In this document: in pieces, positions 42,125 to 50,306 of the stretch
Position numbering within the stretch: the first letter of the stretch is position 1
Layout of the letters: each line of letters opens with the position of its first letter
NCBI GenBank assembly: GCA_018268075.1
Contig: JAFDXH010000066.1
Location: forward strand, 1 to 64,000
From: Bacteroidota bacterium
Lineage (GTDB): Bacteria; Bacteroidota; Bacteroidia; Chitinophagales; Chitinophagaceae
Length of the DNA: 64,000 nt
Reading direction: 5' to 3'
Notes under the pieces: model-generated
What the model saw: the letters and a program-made list of their open reading frames with translations, nothing else
Told to the model about the DNA's origin: nothing
The model's database searches: none
Program-made: the position numbers and the translations under genes

Positions 42125-44122
42125 ATGAGTAAAAAAACTGGAAAGAAGAAACCCGTGCCACTATTGAAAGGGGTGTTGGATATTACCCGATCAGGAATGG
42201 GATATCTTGTAGCAGAAGGCCGGGAAGAAGATGTACTGATTCGGCCACAAGATTTTAACCGTGCGATGGATGGCGATACAGTAAGAGTAAAACTGAAAGA
42301 ACACAAGCACAAGCGTGCAGAGGGCGAAGTGTCGGAAATAATCTCTCGAAAACAAACTGAATTTATAGGTAGTATGGATGTAAGCGATTCTTTTGCTTTT
42401 TTCAAACCCGATTCGCAAAAGCCATTACCTGATTTTTATATAAATAAAAAAAATCTGAATGGCGCTGTGACTAATGACAGAGTAGTGGTTAGGCTTTTGA
42501 AATGGGATAATGGGGCCAGAAAACCTGAGGGCGAAGTAATAAATGTATTAGAGGCAAAAAGCCCGGGCGATATGGCTATGAAGGAATTAATCATTCAGAA
42601 CGGATTCCCACTAAAATTTTCAGATGAAGCATTAAAGGAAGTAACACTGCTGGAGGAAAAGGTAACTCCGGATGCGTTAAAGAAGAGGAGAGATTGCAGA
42701 GATACACTCACCTTTACAATAGATCCTGCTGATGCAAAAGACTTTGATGATGCACTTTCTTTTAAAGTATTAGATAATGGTGATTATGAAATCGGAGTAC
42801 ACATAGCAGATGTGAGCCACTTTGTACATCCTGATACAGCGTTAGACCAGGAAGGTTATGCACGCGCTACCAGCGTATATCTTCCTGATCGGGTAAATCC
42901 TATGCTCCCAGAAAAAATTAGTAATGAATTATGTTCATTGCGCCCGCATGAAGAAAAATTTTGTTTCTCTGCAATATTTAATTTTAGTAATAAGGGTAAG
43001 GTGAAGGATTATTGGTTAGGCAAAACCATTATACACAGTGATCATAGATTTACCTATGATGAAGTGCAACAAATAATTGATGATGGAAAAGGTTTGTATG
43101 CACCAGAGATTCTGATCATTAATAATTTTGCCAAAGGGTTCAGGAAAGATCGTTTTAAAAATGGAGCTATCAATTTCTCCAGCACAGAGGTGAAGTTTAA
43201 ACTGGATGAAGATGGTAAACCTTTAGGGATCGTGGTAAAGGAAAGTAAAGAATCTCATCAGTTAATTGAAGAGTTTATGTTGCTTGCCAACCGCACAGTG
43301 GCAACACATGTTTCTAAAATAAAGGTGAATAAGAAACCGATTCCATTTCCGTACAGAATACACGACAATCCTGATGAGGAGAAATTAAAACCCTTTGTAG
43401 CATTTGCAAAAAAATTCGGTTATCAGTTTGATATGAACGACCCAGATGCCATTGCAAGAAGTTTTAATCAATTAATGACAGATGTACATGGAAAGCCCGA
43501 ACAGCATGTGTTGGAGCAATTAGGTATTCGCACTATGGCCAAGGCCATCTATACCAGCGAAAACATCGGGCACTATGGTTTGGGTTTTGAAAATTATTGT
43601 CATTTTACTTCGCCCATCAGGCGCTACCCAGATATTATGGTGCACAGGATACTTCAGCAGGTTTTGGAAAATGAGGTGGTAGTAGATAAAAAGATGGAGG
43701 AAAAATGTAAACACTGCAGTGAAAGAGAAAGAGCTGCAATGGAGGCAGAACGAGCTGGAAATAAGTACAAACAGGTAGAATTCATGCTGAATAAAGTAGG
43801 CGAAGATATGGAAGGTGTGATCAGTGGAGTTTCCTCCTTTGGTTTTTGGGTAGAAACAGTGCAGGAAAAATGTGAAGGGTTGGTAAATGTAAAAGACCTT
43901 TCAGAGTACGATGATTTTCGCCATGATGCCGATGATTATGCACTTGTAGGAACCCGTACTGGTAAGAAATTTAGAATGGGCGATAAGGTGCAGGTAAAAT
44001 TGGTGTCTGCTAATCTTGAGAAACGACAATTGGATTTTGACTGGATACCAGATATGCCTCGCCGGCGCGAAAAGCCTGTGAAAATAACCTCAAAAAAAAT
44101 AAAAAGAAACCGTTGGTCTTAA
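42125..44122 (+). CDS. rnr: Ribonuclease R (RNB/VacB family 3'-5' exoribonuclease)
   Basis: Degrades structured RNA from the 3' end. Order: cold-shock domain (about 10-130; SGMGYLVAEGREEDVLI), RNB catalytic domain (about 180-520), with the acidic cluster TIDPADAKDFDDALSF and SPIRRYPDIMVHR, and a C-terminal S1 domain (about 555-645; GVISGVSSFGFWVETVQEKC) plus basic tail. At 665 residues it lacks the N-terminal helix-turn-helix extension of the 813-residue E. coli enzyme. Followed 13-22 bases later by the polyprenyl synthetase gene. Confidence 0.94.
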   Translation: MSKKTGKKKPVPLLKGVLDITRSGMGYLVAEGREEDVLIRPQDFNRAMDGDTVRVKLKEHKHKRAEGEVSEIISRKQTEFIGSMDVSDSFAFFKPDSQKPLPDFYINKKNLNGAVTNDRVVVRLLKWDNGARKPEGEVINVLEAKSPGDMAMKELIIQNGFPLKFSDEALKEVTLLEEKVTPDALKKRRDCRDTLTFTIDPADAKDFDDALSFKVLDNGDYEIGVHIADVSHFVHPDTALDQEGYARATSVYLPDRVNPMLPEKISNELCSLRPHEEKFCFSAIFNFSNKGKVKDYWLGKTIIHSDHRFTYDEVQQIIDDGKGLYAPEILIINNFAKGFRKDRFKNGAINFSSTEVKFKLDEDGKPLGIVVKESKESHQLIEEFMLLANRTVATHVSKIKVNKKPIPFPYRIHDNPDEEKLKPFVAFAKKFGYQFDMNDPDAIARSFNQLMTDVHGKPEQHVLEQLGIRTMAKAIYTSENIGHYGLGFENYCHFTSPIRRYPDIMVHRILQQVLENEVVVDKKMEEKCKHCSERERAAMEAERAGNKYKQVEFMLNKVGEDMEGVISGVSSFGFWVETVQEKCEGLVNVKDLSEYDDFRHDADDYALVGTRTGKKFRMGDKVQVKLVSANLEKRQLDFDWIPDMPRRREKPVKITSKKIKRNRWS

Positions 44123-44144
44123 CGGATAAATAATAGTGGTAAAT

Positions 44145-45116
44145 ATGGAAATGTCTTCACTCAAAGAATTGTCAGCATTATTTGAATCTCAGTTTAAGGA
44201 AAGGCAATTTCCTGAACAGCCTCAACAACTATATGACGCTGCTCAATACTTACTAACGTTGGGGGGTAAACGCATAAGACCAGTCTTGTGTTTAATGGCA
44301 AATGAATTATTCGGCGAAATTAATAAGGATACATTCCATGTTGCCAATGCCATTGAACTGTTCCACAATTTCACTTTAGTGCATGATGACATTATGGATA
44401 AATCCGCTATTCGCCGCGGACAGCCTACTGTGCATACAAAGTATAATGAACCTACAGCCCTATTGGCAGGCGATGTAATGCTGGTAACCGGCTATGAGCA
44501 TCTAAATAAAATTCAAACTAAATATTTGCCAAGGATACTAAGCCTGTTTAATAAAACAGCAAAGGAAGTATGCGAGGGGCAACAATTAGATATGGAATTT
44601 GAAAACAGAGAAACAGTTTCTTTTGAAGAGTATGAAACAATGATTACTTTAAAAACCTCAGTAGCGCTGGCAGCGAGCATGGAGCTGGGAGCCATTATGG
44701 GCGGGGCCGGATTGCATAATCAGCACCATCTGTATGAATTTGGTAAATTTTTGGGAGTTTCTTTTCAGGTTCAGGATGATTACCTTGATGCTTTTGGTGA
44801 TCCCCAAAAATTTGGAAAAACACCCGGCGGGGATATTGTTGCCAATAAAAAAACTTTCTTATTAATACACGCTCTGAATGTTGCAGATAATGATACTAAG
44901 GCATCCCTTAATCAATTATTTCTATCAAAGGATGAGCATAAGGTAGAAAGCGTTCTTCAAATCTACAAAGATTGTGGTGTGGATGACTGGGCGCGTCAAT
45001 TAAAAAATGAATATTATCAAAAAGCAATGATTCACCTGGAAGAAGTAGCTGTAATAGAAAAGCGAAAAGGCCCACTGAAAGAATTAGCAGCATATTTATT
45101 AAATAGAAGTGTGTAA
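44145..45116 (+). CDS. Trans-polyprenyl diphosphate synthase
   Basis: A 323-residue isoprenyl synthase from the ATG at 44145; a GTG at 44136 and an ATG at 44151 are alternatives. The two Asp-rich motifs that bind Mg-diphosphate are LVHDDIMDKSAIRRGQPT and FQVQDDYLDAFGDPQKFGKT. It also has the conserved GGKRIRPVLCLM near the N-terminus. It condenses isopentenyl diphosphate units to a chain of unknown length; menaquinone side-chain or short-chain (FPP/GGPP) synthesis are both possible. Likely co-transcribed with rnr. Confidence 0.92.
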   Translation: MEMSSLKELSALFESQFKERQFPEQPQQLYDAAQYLLTLGGKRIRPVLCLMANELFGEINKDTFHVANAIELFHNFTLVHDDIMDKSAIRRGQPTVHTKYNEPTALLAGDVMLVTGYEHLNKIQTKYLPRILSLFNKTAKEVCEGQQLDMEFENRETVSFEEYETMITLKTSVALAASMELGAIMGGAGLHNQHHLYEFGKFLGVSFQVQDDYLDAFGDPQKFGKTPGGDIVANKKTFLLIHALNVADNDTKASLNQLFLSKDEHKVESVLQIYKDCGVDDWARQLKNEYYQKAMIHLEEVAVIEKRKGPLKELAAYLLNRSV

Positions 45117-45279
45117 GGAAAAGCCTCTTTGGAGTACCAACGGTGCCATCATTTTTAAATAATAGGCAATACAGACCATTTCATTTTGCCTTGTTCCTTC
45201 ATGCAAGTAGCTGGAAAGATTTTTTTTGGGGTAGGAAACTGAAAAATTGTTGAGTATTACCTATCATCCATCACCCAAA

Positions 45280-46389
45280 TTAAAATATTACCTGTTCTAG
45301 TTTTTGAAGCCTTTCCTCTGAAATTATCGCACCTAAACCCGGAGTGTCAGGCACTTCTACTAATCCTTTTTCTCTGTAAACTATTCCATTGGAAACAGGA
45401 TCCTCAGAAAACATGAGGGGTGTGTCAAAGTCGAAATAGCGTATGTACTTACTCGTTAGTGCTAGGTGGGCATTAGCAGTCATACCTATCTTCGATTCCA
45501 TAAAGCCACCTACCTGCATCGTCATACCTGCTTTTTCGGCTTGGCTTATTATTTTTAGCGCATTGGTTATGCCTGAAGATTTGCCCAGTTTCAGATTAAA
45601 CATTGTGCAGCTTTTTAGAGCAATAAGCCTTGCAGCATCATGGTGATCGCAACAGCTTTCATCAGCCATTACAGGGATAAGGCATTTATTTCTAATTTTT
45701 TTTAAATTCATAAAATCCCATCGGGCTATAGGCTCTTCGCAATATTGAATATTATATTTTTCTAAGGCTTTTAATATTTTAATAGCGCTCTCTACGTCCC
45801 AGCCTTGGTTGGCATCAATTCTCAAATTGATTTTTTTTCCTACTGCTACGCGTATTGCCTTTATTCTTTCTACATCTTCCTTAAAAGTAGTTCCCAATTT
45901 TACTTTAATTACCGTAAACCCCTTTTCCTTTATTGAGAGGGCATCGTTAGCCATTTCTTCTGCACTGCCAAGGCTTACGGTATAATCAGTAATAATCTTT
46001 TTATTTTTTTTGCCCCCAAGATATTGATATAAAGGCATGCTTGCTTCCTGTGCAGCTACGTCATGCAAGGCAATATCAAAAGCGCTCTTGATACTGCTGT
46101 TGCCATATATTACCTCGTTCATTGTATCCAGATTGTATTGAGGCGTAATACTATTTTTTTCTTTTAATTTCTTTGCCAGCAATTGGCCTACAATAAAAGC
46201 GGTATCCTGGCTTTCACCATTAATGGTCATAAATGGGCTACACTCGCCAAAGCCTTGGAATCCTTTTTCAGTATTGATTTTTACAATAATATTTTCAGCA
46301 TGAGTAATGGGCCCTAATGAAATAACAAACGGCTTCTTTAAGGGAATTGAAAATTTGTAAATTGAAATTTTTTGAATCTTATCTGGCAT
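45280..46389 (-). CDS. Dipeptide epimerase (enolase superfamily, mandelate racemase/muconate lactonizing type)
   Basis: A 369-residue enolase-superfamily enzyme. The catalytic KxK motif is TVIKVKLG (about 165-172), metal ligands are in LRIDANQGW, CEEPI and MADESCCDH, and the second base is in FNLKLGKSSGI. These match L-Ala-D/L-Glu epimerases, which convert murein-derived dipeptides to the L,L form for recycling. Other dipeptide specificities occur in Bacteroidota relatives. The gene is single; the divergent upstream region of 256 bases contains two perfect palindromes. Confidence 0.88.
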   Translation of the reverse strand: MPDKIQKISIYKFSIPLKKPFVISLGPITHAENIIVKINTEKGFQGFGECSPFMTINGESQDTAFIVGQLLAKKLKEKNSITPQYNLDTMNEVIYGNSSIKSAFDIALHDVAAQEASMPLYQYLGGKKNKKIITDYTVSLGSAEEMANDALSIKEKGFTVIKVKLGTTFKEDVERIKAIRVAVGKKINLRIDANQGWDVESAIKILKALEKYNIQYCEEPIARWDFMNLKKIRNKCLIPVMADESCCDHHDAARLIALKSCTMFNLKLGKSSGITNALKIISQAEKAGMTMQVGGFMESKIGMTANAHLALTSKYIRYFDFDTPLMFSEDPVSNGIVYREKGLVEVPDTPGLGAIISEERLQKLEQVIF

Positions 46390-46516
46390 TTTGACTATTC
46401 TTTTGATCTGGTGAATTTAAAATGAAAATTCCGTATTTATTACAAGTGGTTTTATTAGTCTTAAAAAAAGGCTTTCCATTTAAATAAATTAGGTTCTTTT
46501 AAATAGAACATGGGCG

Positions 46517-46528
46517 CGGTGATCACCG
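46517..46528. promoter_or_regulatory. Palindrome CGGTGATCACCG, possible operator
   Basis: A perfect 12-base palindrome in the 256-base gap between the dipeptide epimerase and the beta-helix gene. No regulator is known for it. Confidence 0.35.
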
Positions 46529-46562
46529 TAAAAAATTACTGAAATAATCGGCAATGTGTAAA

Positions 46563-46604
46563 AATGATAAAAAAATACCCTCTTGAGGGTATTCTCTTAT
46601 CATT
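46563..46604 (+). promoter_or_regulatory. Long hairpin upstream of the beta-helix gene
   Basis: ATACCCTC-TT-GAGGGTAT is a perfect inner stem (46575-46592), flanked by the outer arms AATGATAA and TTATCATT. It lies 42 bases before the ATG and could be a leader stem-loop, an operator, or part of a bidirectional terminator. Confidence 0.5.
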
Positions 46605-46645
46605 TATAAATAGCCATTTTTACAAAAAAAATAAAACAAAAAATT

Positions 46646-47728
46646 ATGAGAAACAAATTAACCAAACTTATTGCAGTAATTATTATTGTAACTATCTCTC
46701 AGGGCGCTTATGCTAAAATATGGAGATTAAATAATAATGGTAATAACCAGATTCCGGCTATCACCGCAGATTTTCCTGCAAGCACAACGCTGCAGCAAGC
46801 ACACGATAATGCCTCTGTAGCAAGTGGTGATACCCTACATGTAGAGCAAAGCCCTACTACCTATGGCAATTGCGTATTTACTAAGCGTTTAGTAGTAATA
46901 GGCCCAGGTTATTATTTGGCTGCCAACCCTAATACACAGGTAAATACAAGCTGGGGCGCTACTGTAGGCAATCTTACATTTTATACAGCAGGCGCAGCCT
47001 CTACGCAGGTATTTGGCCTTACTACCGGCAATGTTTATATGGGAGTAAATAATTTATTGATAGCCCGTTGTAACATTACCGGTGCTGTTTATATCGGAAA
47101 TACCTCTACCGGCAATATAGATGGGATGACCTTGAGGCAAAATCTGATAAACCCTAATACTAACGCAGTTATAAGTAATAGTGGAACGGGAATTATTACC
47201 AATATGACTATTCAAAATAATATTATAAACGGAGGTAGTTATTATGCTGGCATTAGTCTGGGTAATAATACAAGTGGAATAATTAAATCGAATATAGTTC
47301 AGTGCTATTATGGTCCAATAAATGTATATAATTTTTATGTGGTTAATAATATTACTTATTCAGCTACCAGCTCGGGCAATACATTTAATAATTGCAATAT
47401 TGAATTTAATTCAGGCACAATTGCTGGTCATTTTCAGGCACCGGCAGGAAGCAACAATACGATTGGATCTGGCAATCTTGTAAAATCGCAAGCCCAGGTA
47501 AATTATGTAGGTGGTACTTCGCCTGATGGTATTTTTCAGCTTAACAGTGCATCTGAAGTGAAGGGTGTAGGAAAAGATGGTGTGGACTTGGGAGTATATG
47601 CAGGTGATTATCCGTATAAATTAAGTGGTATAGCGCCGGTACCTAATATTTATGGATTGGTGATAGATCCTATTACTGCAGGTGCAGCCAGCATACACGT
47701 AACAGTAACTGCTAAAGGGAATAATTAG
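46646..47728 (+). CDS. Secreted right-handed beta-helix-like protein
   Basis: A 360-residue exported protein with signal peptide ending SQGAYA. The start resembles parallel beta-helix proteins: TTLQQAHDNASVASGDTLHV, then repeated N- and G-rich turns such as NLLIARCNITGAVYIGN, NIDGMTLRQNLINPNTN and ITNMTIQNNIINGGSYY. No catalytic residues of pectate lyases could be identified. The C-terminus (GAASIHVTVTAKGNN) has no T9SS motif. It lies 65 bases upstream of the seven-repeat T9SS protein, with a terminator-like hairpin between them. Confidence 0.75.
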   Translation: MRNKLTKLIAVIIIVTISQGAYAKIWRLNNNGNNQIPAITADFPASTTLQQAHDNASVASGDTLHVEQSPTTYGNCVFTKRLVVIGPGYYLAANPNTQVNTSWGATVGNLTFYTAGAASTQVFGLTTGNVYMGVNNLLIARCNITGAVYIGNTSTGNIDGMTLRQNLINPNTNAVISNSGTGIITNMTIQNNIINGGSYYAGISLGNNTSGIIKSNIVQCYYGPINVYNFYVVNNITYSATSSGNTFNNCNIEFNSGTIAGHFQAPAGSNNTIGSGNLVKSQAQVNYVGGTSPDGIFQLNSASEVKGVGKDGVDLGVYAGDYPYKLSGIAPVPNIYGLVIDPITAGAASIHVTVTAKGNN

Positions 47729-47742
47729 AAGTAAAATGCTAT

Positions 47743-47771
47743 TGCGGCTGCCGAAGGCAGCCGCACTTTTT
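47743..47771 (+). terminator. Hairpin with T-run between the two secreted-protein genes
   Basis: TGCGGCTGCC and GGCAGCCGCA form a near-perfect stem around a short loop, followed by CTTTTT. It probably terminates or attenuates transcription between the two genes. Confidence 0.75.
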
Positions 47772-47793
47772 CCACCTTTCAATTTTACTTTCT

Positions 47794-50034
47794 ATGAAAA
47801 AAATAGTACGTCTATGCATCTGTGTGATACTGATGGCAGGTATGCATCAAGTACATGCGCAGAATACCAAGATACACCACTTTGAATATTTTTTCGATAC
47901 CGATCCGGGCTTTGGCAATGGTAATAGCCTGCTGGTATCGCCTGCTGTGGTGAATGTAAATAATTATAGTTTTAATCCCGACATAACTGCACTGAGCCGC
48001 GGCCTGCATACGTTATACCTGCGCGCTGTAGATAGCGCTTACCGGTGGAGCCAGGCAATACCTAATTTAATTTTTAAGGAATTAATCGTTACCAATAATA
48101 TTCCTAATGCTGTAGCTGCTGAATATTTTTTTGATACTGATCCTGGTTTTGGTGCAGCCACACCTGCCTCAGTTACTGCCGGACAAACGGTGAGCTTTAC
48201 CTTTGATGGCGCTATCAATTTGTTAAGCAATGGGCTGCACATATTGTATGTAAGAGTGCGAGATGCCAATGGTAAATGGAGTAGCACTACCAATGAAGTA
48301 TTTTTCAAAGAACCGGCTATCAATAATGCTATACCGAATATAGTAGCGGCGGAATATTTCTTTGATGCTGATCCCGGTTTTGGCGCAGGCACACCTGCAA
48401 GTATTACTGCGGGCCAATTGGTTACTTTTAATTTTGATGGAGCCATTTCCGGTAAGCCTCGCGGCCTGCATCAACTATTCGTGCGTACCAAAGATGCTAA
48501 TGGTAAATGGAGTATTACTACCGAACAAACATTTTACTATGAGCCAATTATTTCTGCACCTATACCTAATGTGGTAGCAGCAGAATATTTCTTTGATGCC
48601 GATCCTGGTTTTGGAAATGCCATTAATGCCCCTCTTACGGCTGGACAAACAGTGGCCATAAATATAAATGCGGCTATCAGTGCATTGTCTAACGGCTTGC
48701 ATAACATGTATGTGCGTACGAAAGATGCTAATGGCAAATGGAGTATTACTACCAATCAGGTATTTTTTAAAGAACCGGCTATCAATAATGCTATTCCCAA
48801 TGTGGTAGCAGCAGAATACTTCTTTGATACCGATCCGGGCTTTGGAAATGGGAATTCTATCTCCGTAAGCGCTGCACAAATGGTGGTCCCTGATTTTAAC
48901 GGAAACATCAATGCACTGAGCAATGGCCTGCACAATCTGTATGTGCGCGCAAAAGATGCTAACGGCAAATGGAGTATTACAACCAATGAAGTATTTTTCA
49001 AAGAGCCGGCTATCAATAATGCTATTCCTAATATAGTAGCTGCTGAATATTATATTGACAGCGATCCGGGCTTTGGCAATGGTACAGCTTTCACAGTATC
49101 GCCTCAGGCGCAGGCTATCACTCAGGCATTCAATATACCTGCTTCCGGTTTAGCTAAAGGGTTGCATCAAATGTTTACAAGGGTAAAAGATGCCAATGGT
49201 AAATGGAGCCTCACCAACCGATCTGTATTTTATTATGAAAAAGTTGTGGCGACCAACCCATTGAGCGACCTCGTGTATTTGGAATGGTTCTGGAGTACAG
49301 ATCCAGGATTTGGAAATGCCAATCGTGTAAGTATTCCTGCCGGAAATAATGGAGCCGCTACTAGCATTGTATTTGATGTGCCGGTGCCTTCTAATTTTTC
49401 GGGCACCAAACAAAACCTGTATGTACGGGTGGTGGACGATTGGAGCCTTACCACAGTACGCTTAGTAGATTTTACTTCTATAGTGCTTCCTGTAACGCTT
49501 TTAGAATTTTCCGCGCAAGTATCTGGTAATAAGGTCGTAGCCAAATGGGCTACATCTCAAGAGAAAAATTCTGCGTACTTTGATGTAGAGCGAAGTGAAG
49601 ACGGTACGCGTTTTTCTAAGGTAGGAAGCGTAGTTGCCAAAGGCAATAGCAATGTTTCATCTGATTATAGTTTTGATGATAATACTCCGGCTATAGGCTT
49701 TAATTATTACCGCCTGAAACAAGTAGATAAAGACGGAGCCTTTAAATACAGTGCGGTAGTAAAAATATTCTTTGGTGGCGGAAGAGAGGGCATTTATAGC
49801 TATCCTAATCCCGTAAGAGATCAGTTGATGGTGATGTTGCCTGTATCTGTATTGCCATCAGGTAATGTGACCATTCAGCTCTACGATAATAAGGGCGCTA
49901 TGGTATTGCAGAAAAAAGTAAGTAGCCGCCTTACCCAAATAGGAGTGAGCAACCTGGCCTCAGGCAATTACATTATCAGTGTAAGAGACCAATCGGGTAA
50001 GCAACTTTATCAGGAAAAGATAATAAAGGAATAG
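47794..50034 (+). CDS. T9SS-exported protein with seven tandem repeats
   Basis: A 746-residue protein with a signal peptide ending HQVHAQ. Seven repeats of about 75-80 residues follow (about 25-560), each opening with the motif E(Y/W)(F/Y)-x2-(T/A/S)DPGFG and closing with G(L)H-x-(L/M)(Y/F)-x-R-x-(K/R)D and NGKWS. The middle repeats are almost identical. The C-terminus (about 670-746) is a type A T9SS sorting domain: YSYPNPVRDQLMV, then a final GNYIISVRDQSGKQLYQEKI. It is expected on the cell surface or in the medium. The repeat unit is not one I can name, though the pattern resembles Ig-like or propeller-type repeats. Confidence 0.85.
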   Translation: MKKIVRLCICVILMAGMHQVHAQNTKIHHFEYFFDTDPGFGNGNSLLVSPAVVNVNNYSFNPDITALSRGLHTLYLRAVDSAYRWSQAIPNLIFKELIVTNNIPNAVAAEYFFDTDPGFGAATPASVTAGQTVSFTFDGAINLLSNGLHILYVRVRDANGKWSSTTNEVFFKEPAINNAIPNIVAAEYFFDADPGFGAGTPASITAGQLVTFNFDGAISGKPRGLHQLFVRTKDANGKWSITTEQTFYYEPIISAPIPNVVAAEYFFDADPGFGNAINAPLTAGQTVAININAAISALSNGLHNMYVRTKDANGKWSITTNQVFFKEPAINNAIPNVVAAEYFFDTDPGFGNGNSISVSAAQMVVPDFNGNINALSNGLHNLYVRAKDANGKWSITTNEVFFKEPAINNAIPNIVAAEYYIDSDPGFGNGTAFTVSPQAQAITQAFNIPASGLAKGLHQMFTRVKDANGKWSLTNRSVFYYEKVVATNPLSDLVYLEWFWSTDPGFGNANRVSIPAGNNGAATSIVFDVPVPSNFSGTKQNLYVRVVDDWSLTTVRLVDFTSIVLPVTLLEFSAQVSGNKVVAKWATSQEKNSAYFDVERSEDGTRFSKVGSVVAKGNSNVSSDYSFDDNTPAIGFNYYRLKQVDKDGAFKYSAVVKIFFGGGREGIYSYPNPVRDQLMVMLPVSVLPSGNVTIQLYDNKGAMVLQKKVSSRLTQIGVSNLASGNYIISVRDQSGKQLYQEKIIKE

Positions 50035-50054
50035 TGTATTTTTAAATGTTCTTC

Positions 50055-50090
50055 ATCCCGGGCATAGTTCTTGCCCGGGATTTTTTATTT
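50055..50090 (+). terminator. Rho-independent terminator after the T9SS repeat gene
   Basis: ATCCCGGGCA and TGCCCGGGAT form a strong stem with a short loop (50055-50081), followed by TTTTTATTT. Confidence 0.88.
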
Positions 50091-50306
50091 AAGTGATCAG
50101 ATAAAATAGGGATAATACTGGAAAATGGTTGATAGATTCCTTTGAAACATAAGGCTCTTAAGGATTATATCAGTGGCATTATTCCAAGCAAGTTTGAACC
50201 AATTCATAATTCAGTTTGGTATAAGCATCCTAAAATATTTTATTCAATCTGAAATAAGGCAAAGAGCGCTATGTCTTATTTTTTTAAAAGGAAGAAAGTT
50301 AATTTT

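Noticed and set aside
48039-49016. Antisense open frames within the T9SS repeat gene
   Set aside because: They recur with each protein repeat and reflect the repeat periodicity of the real gene on the plus strand.
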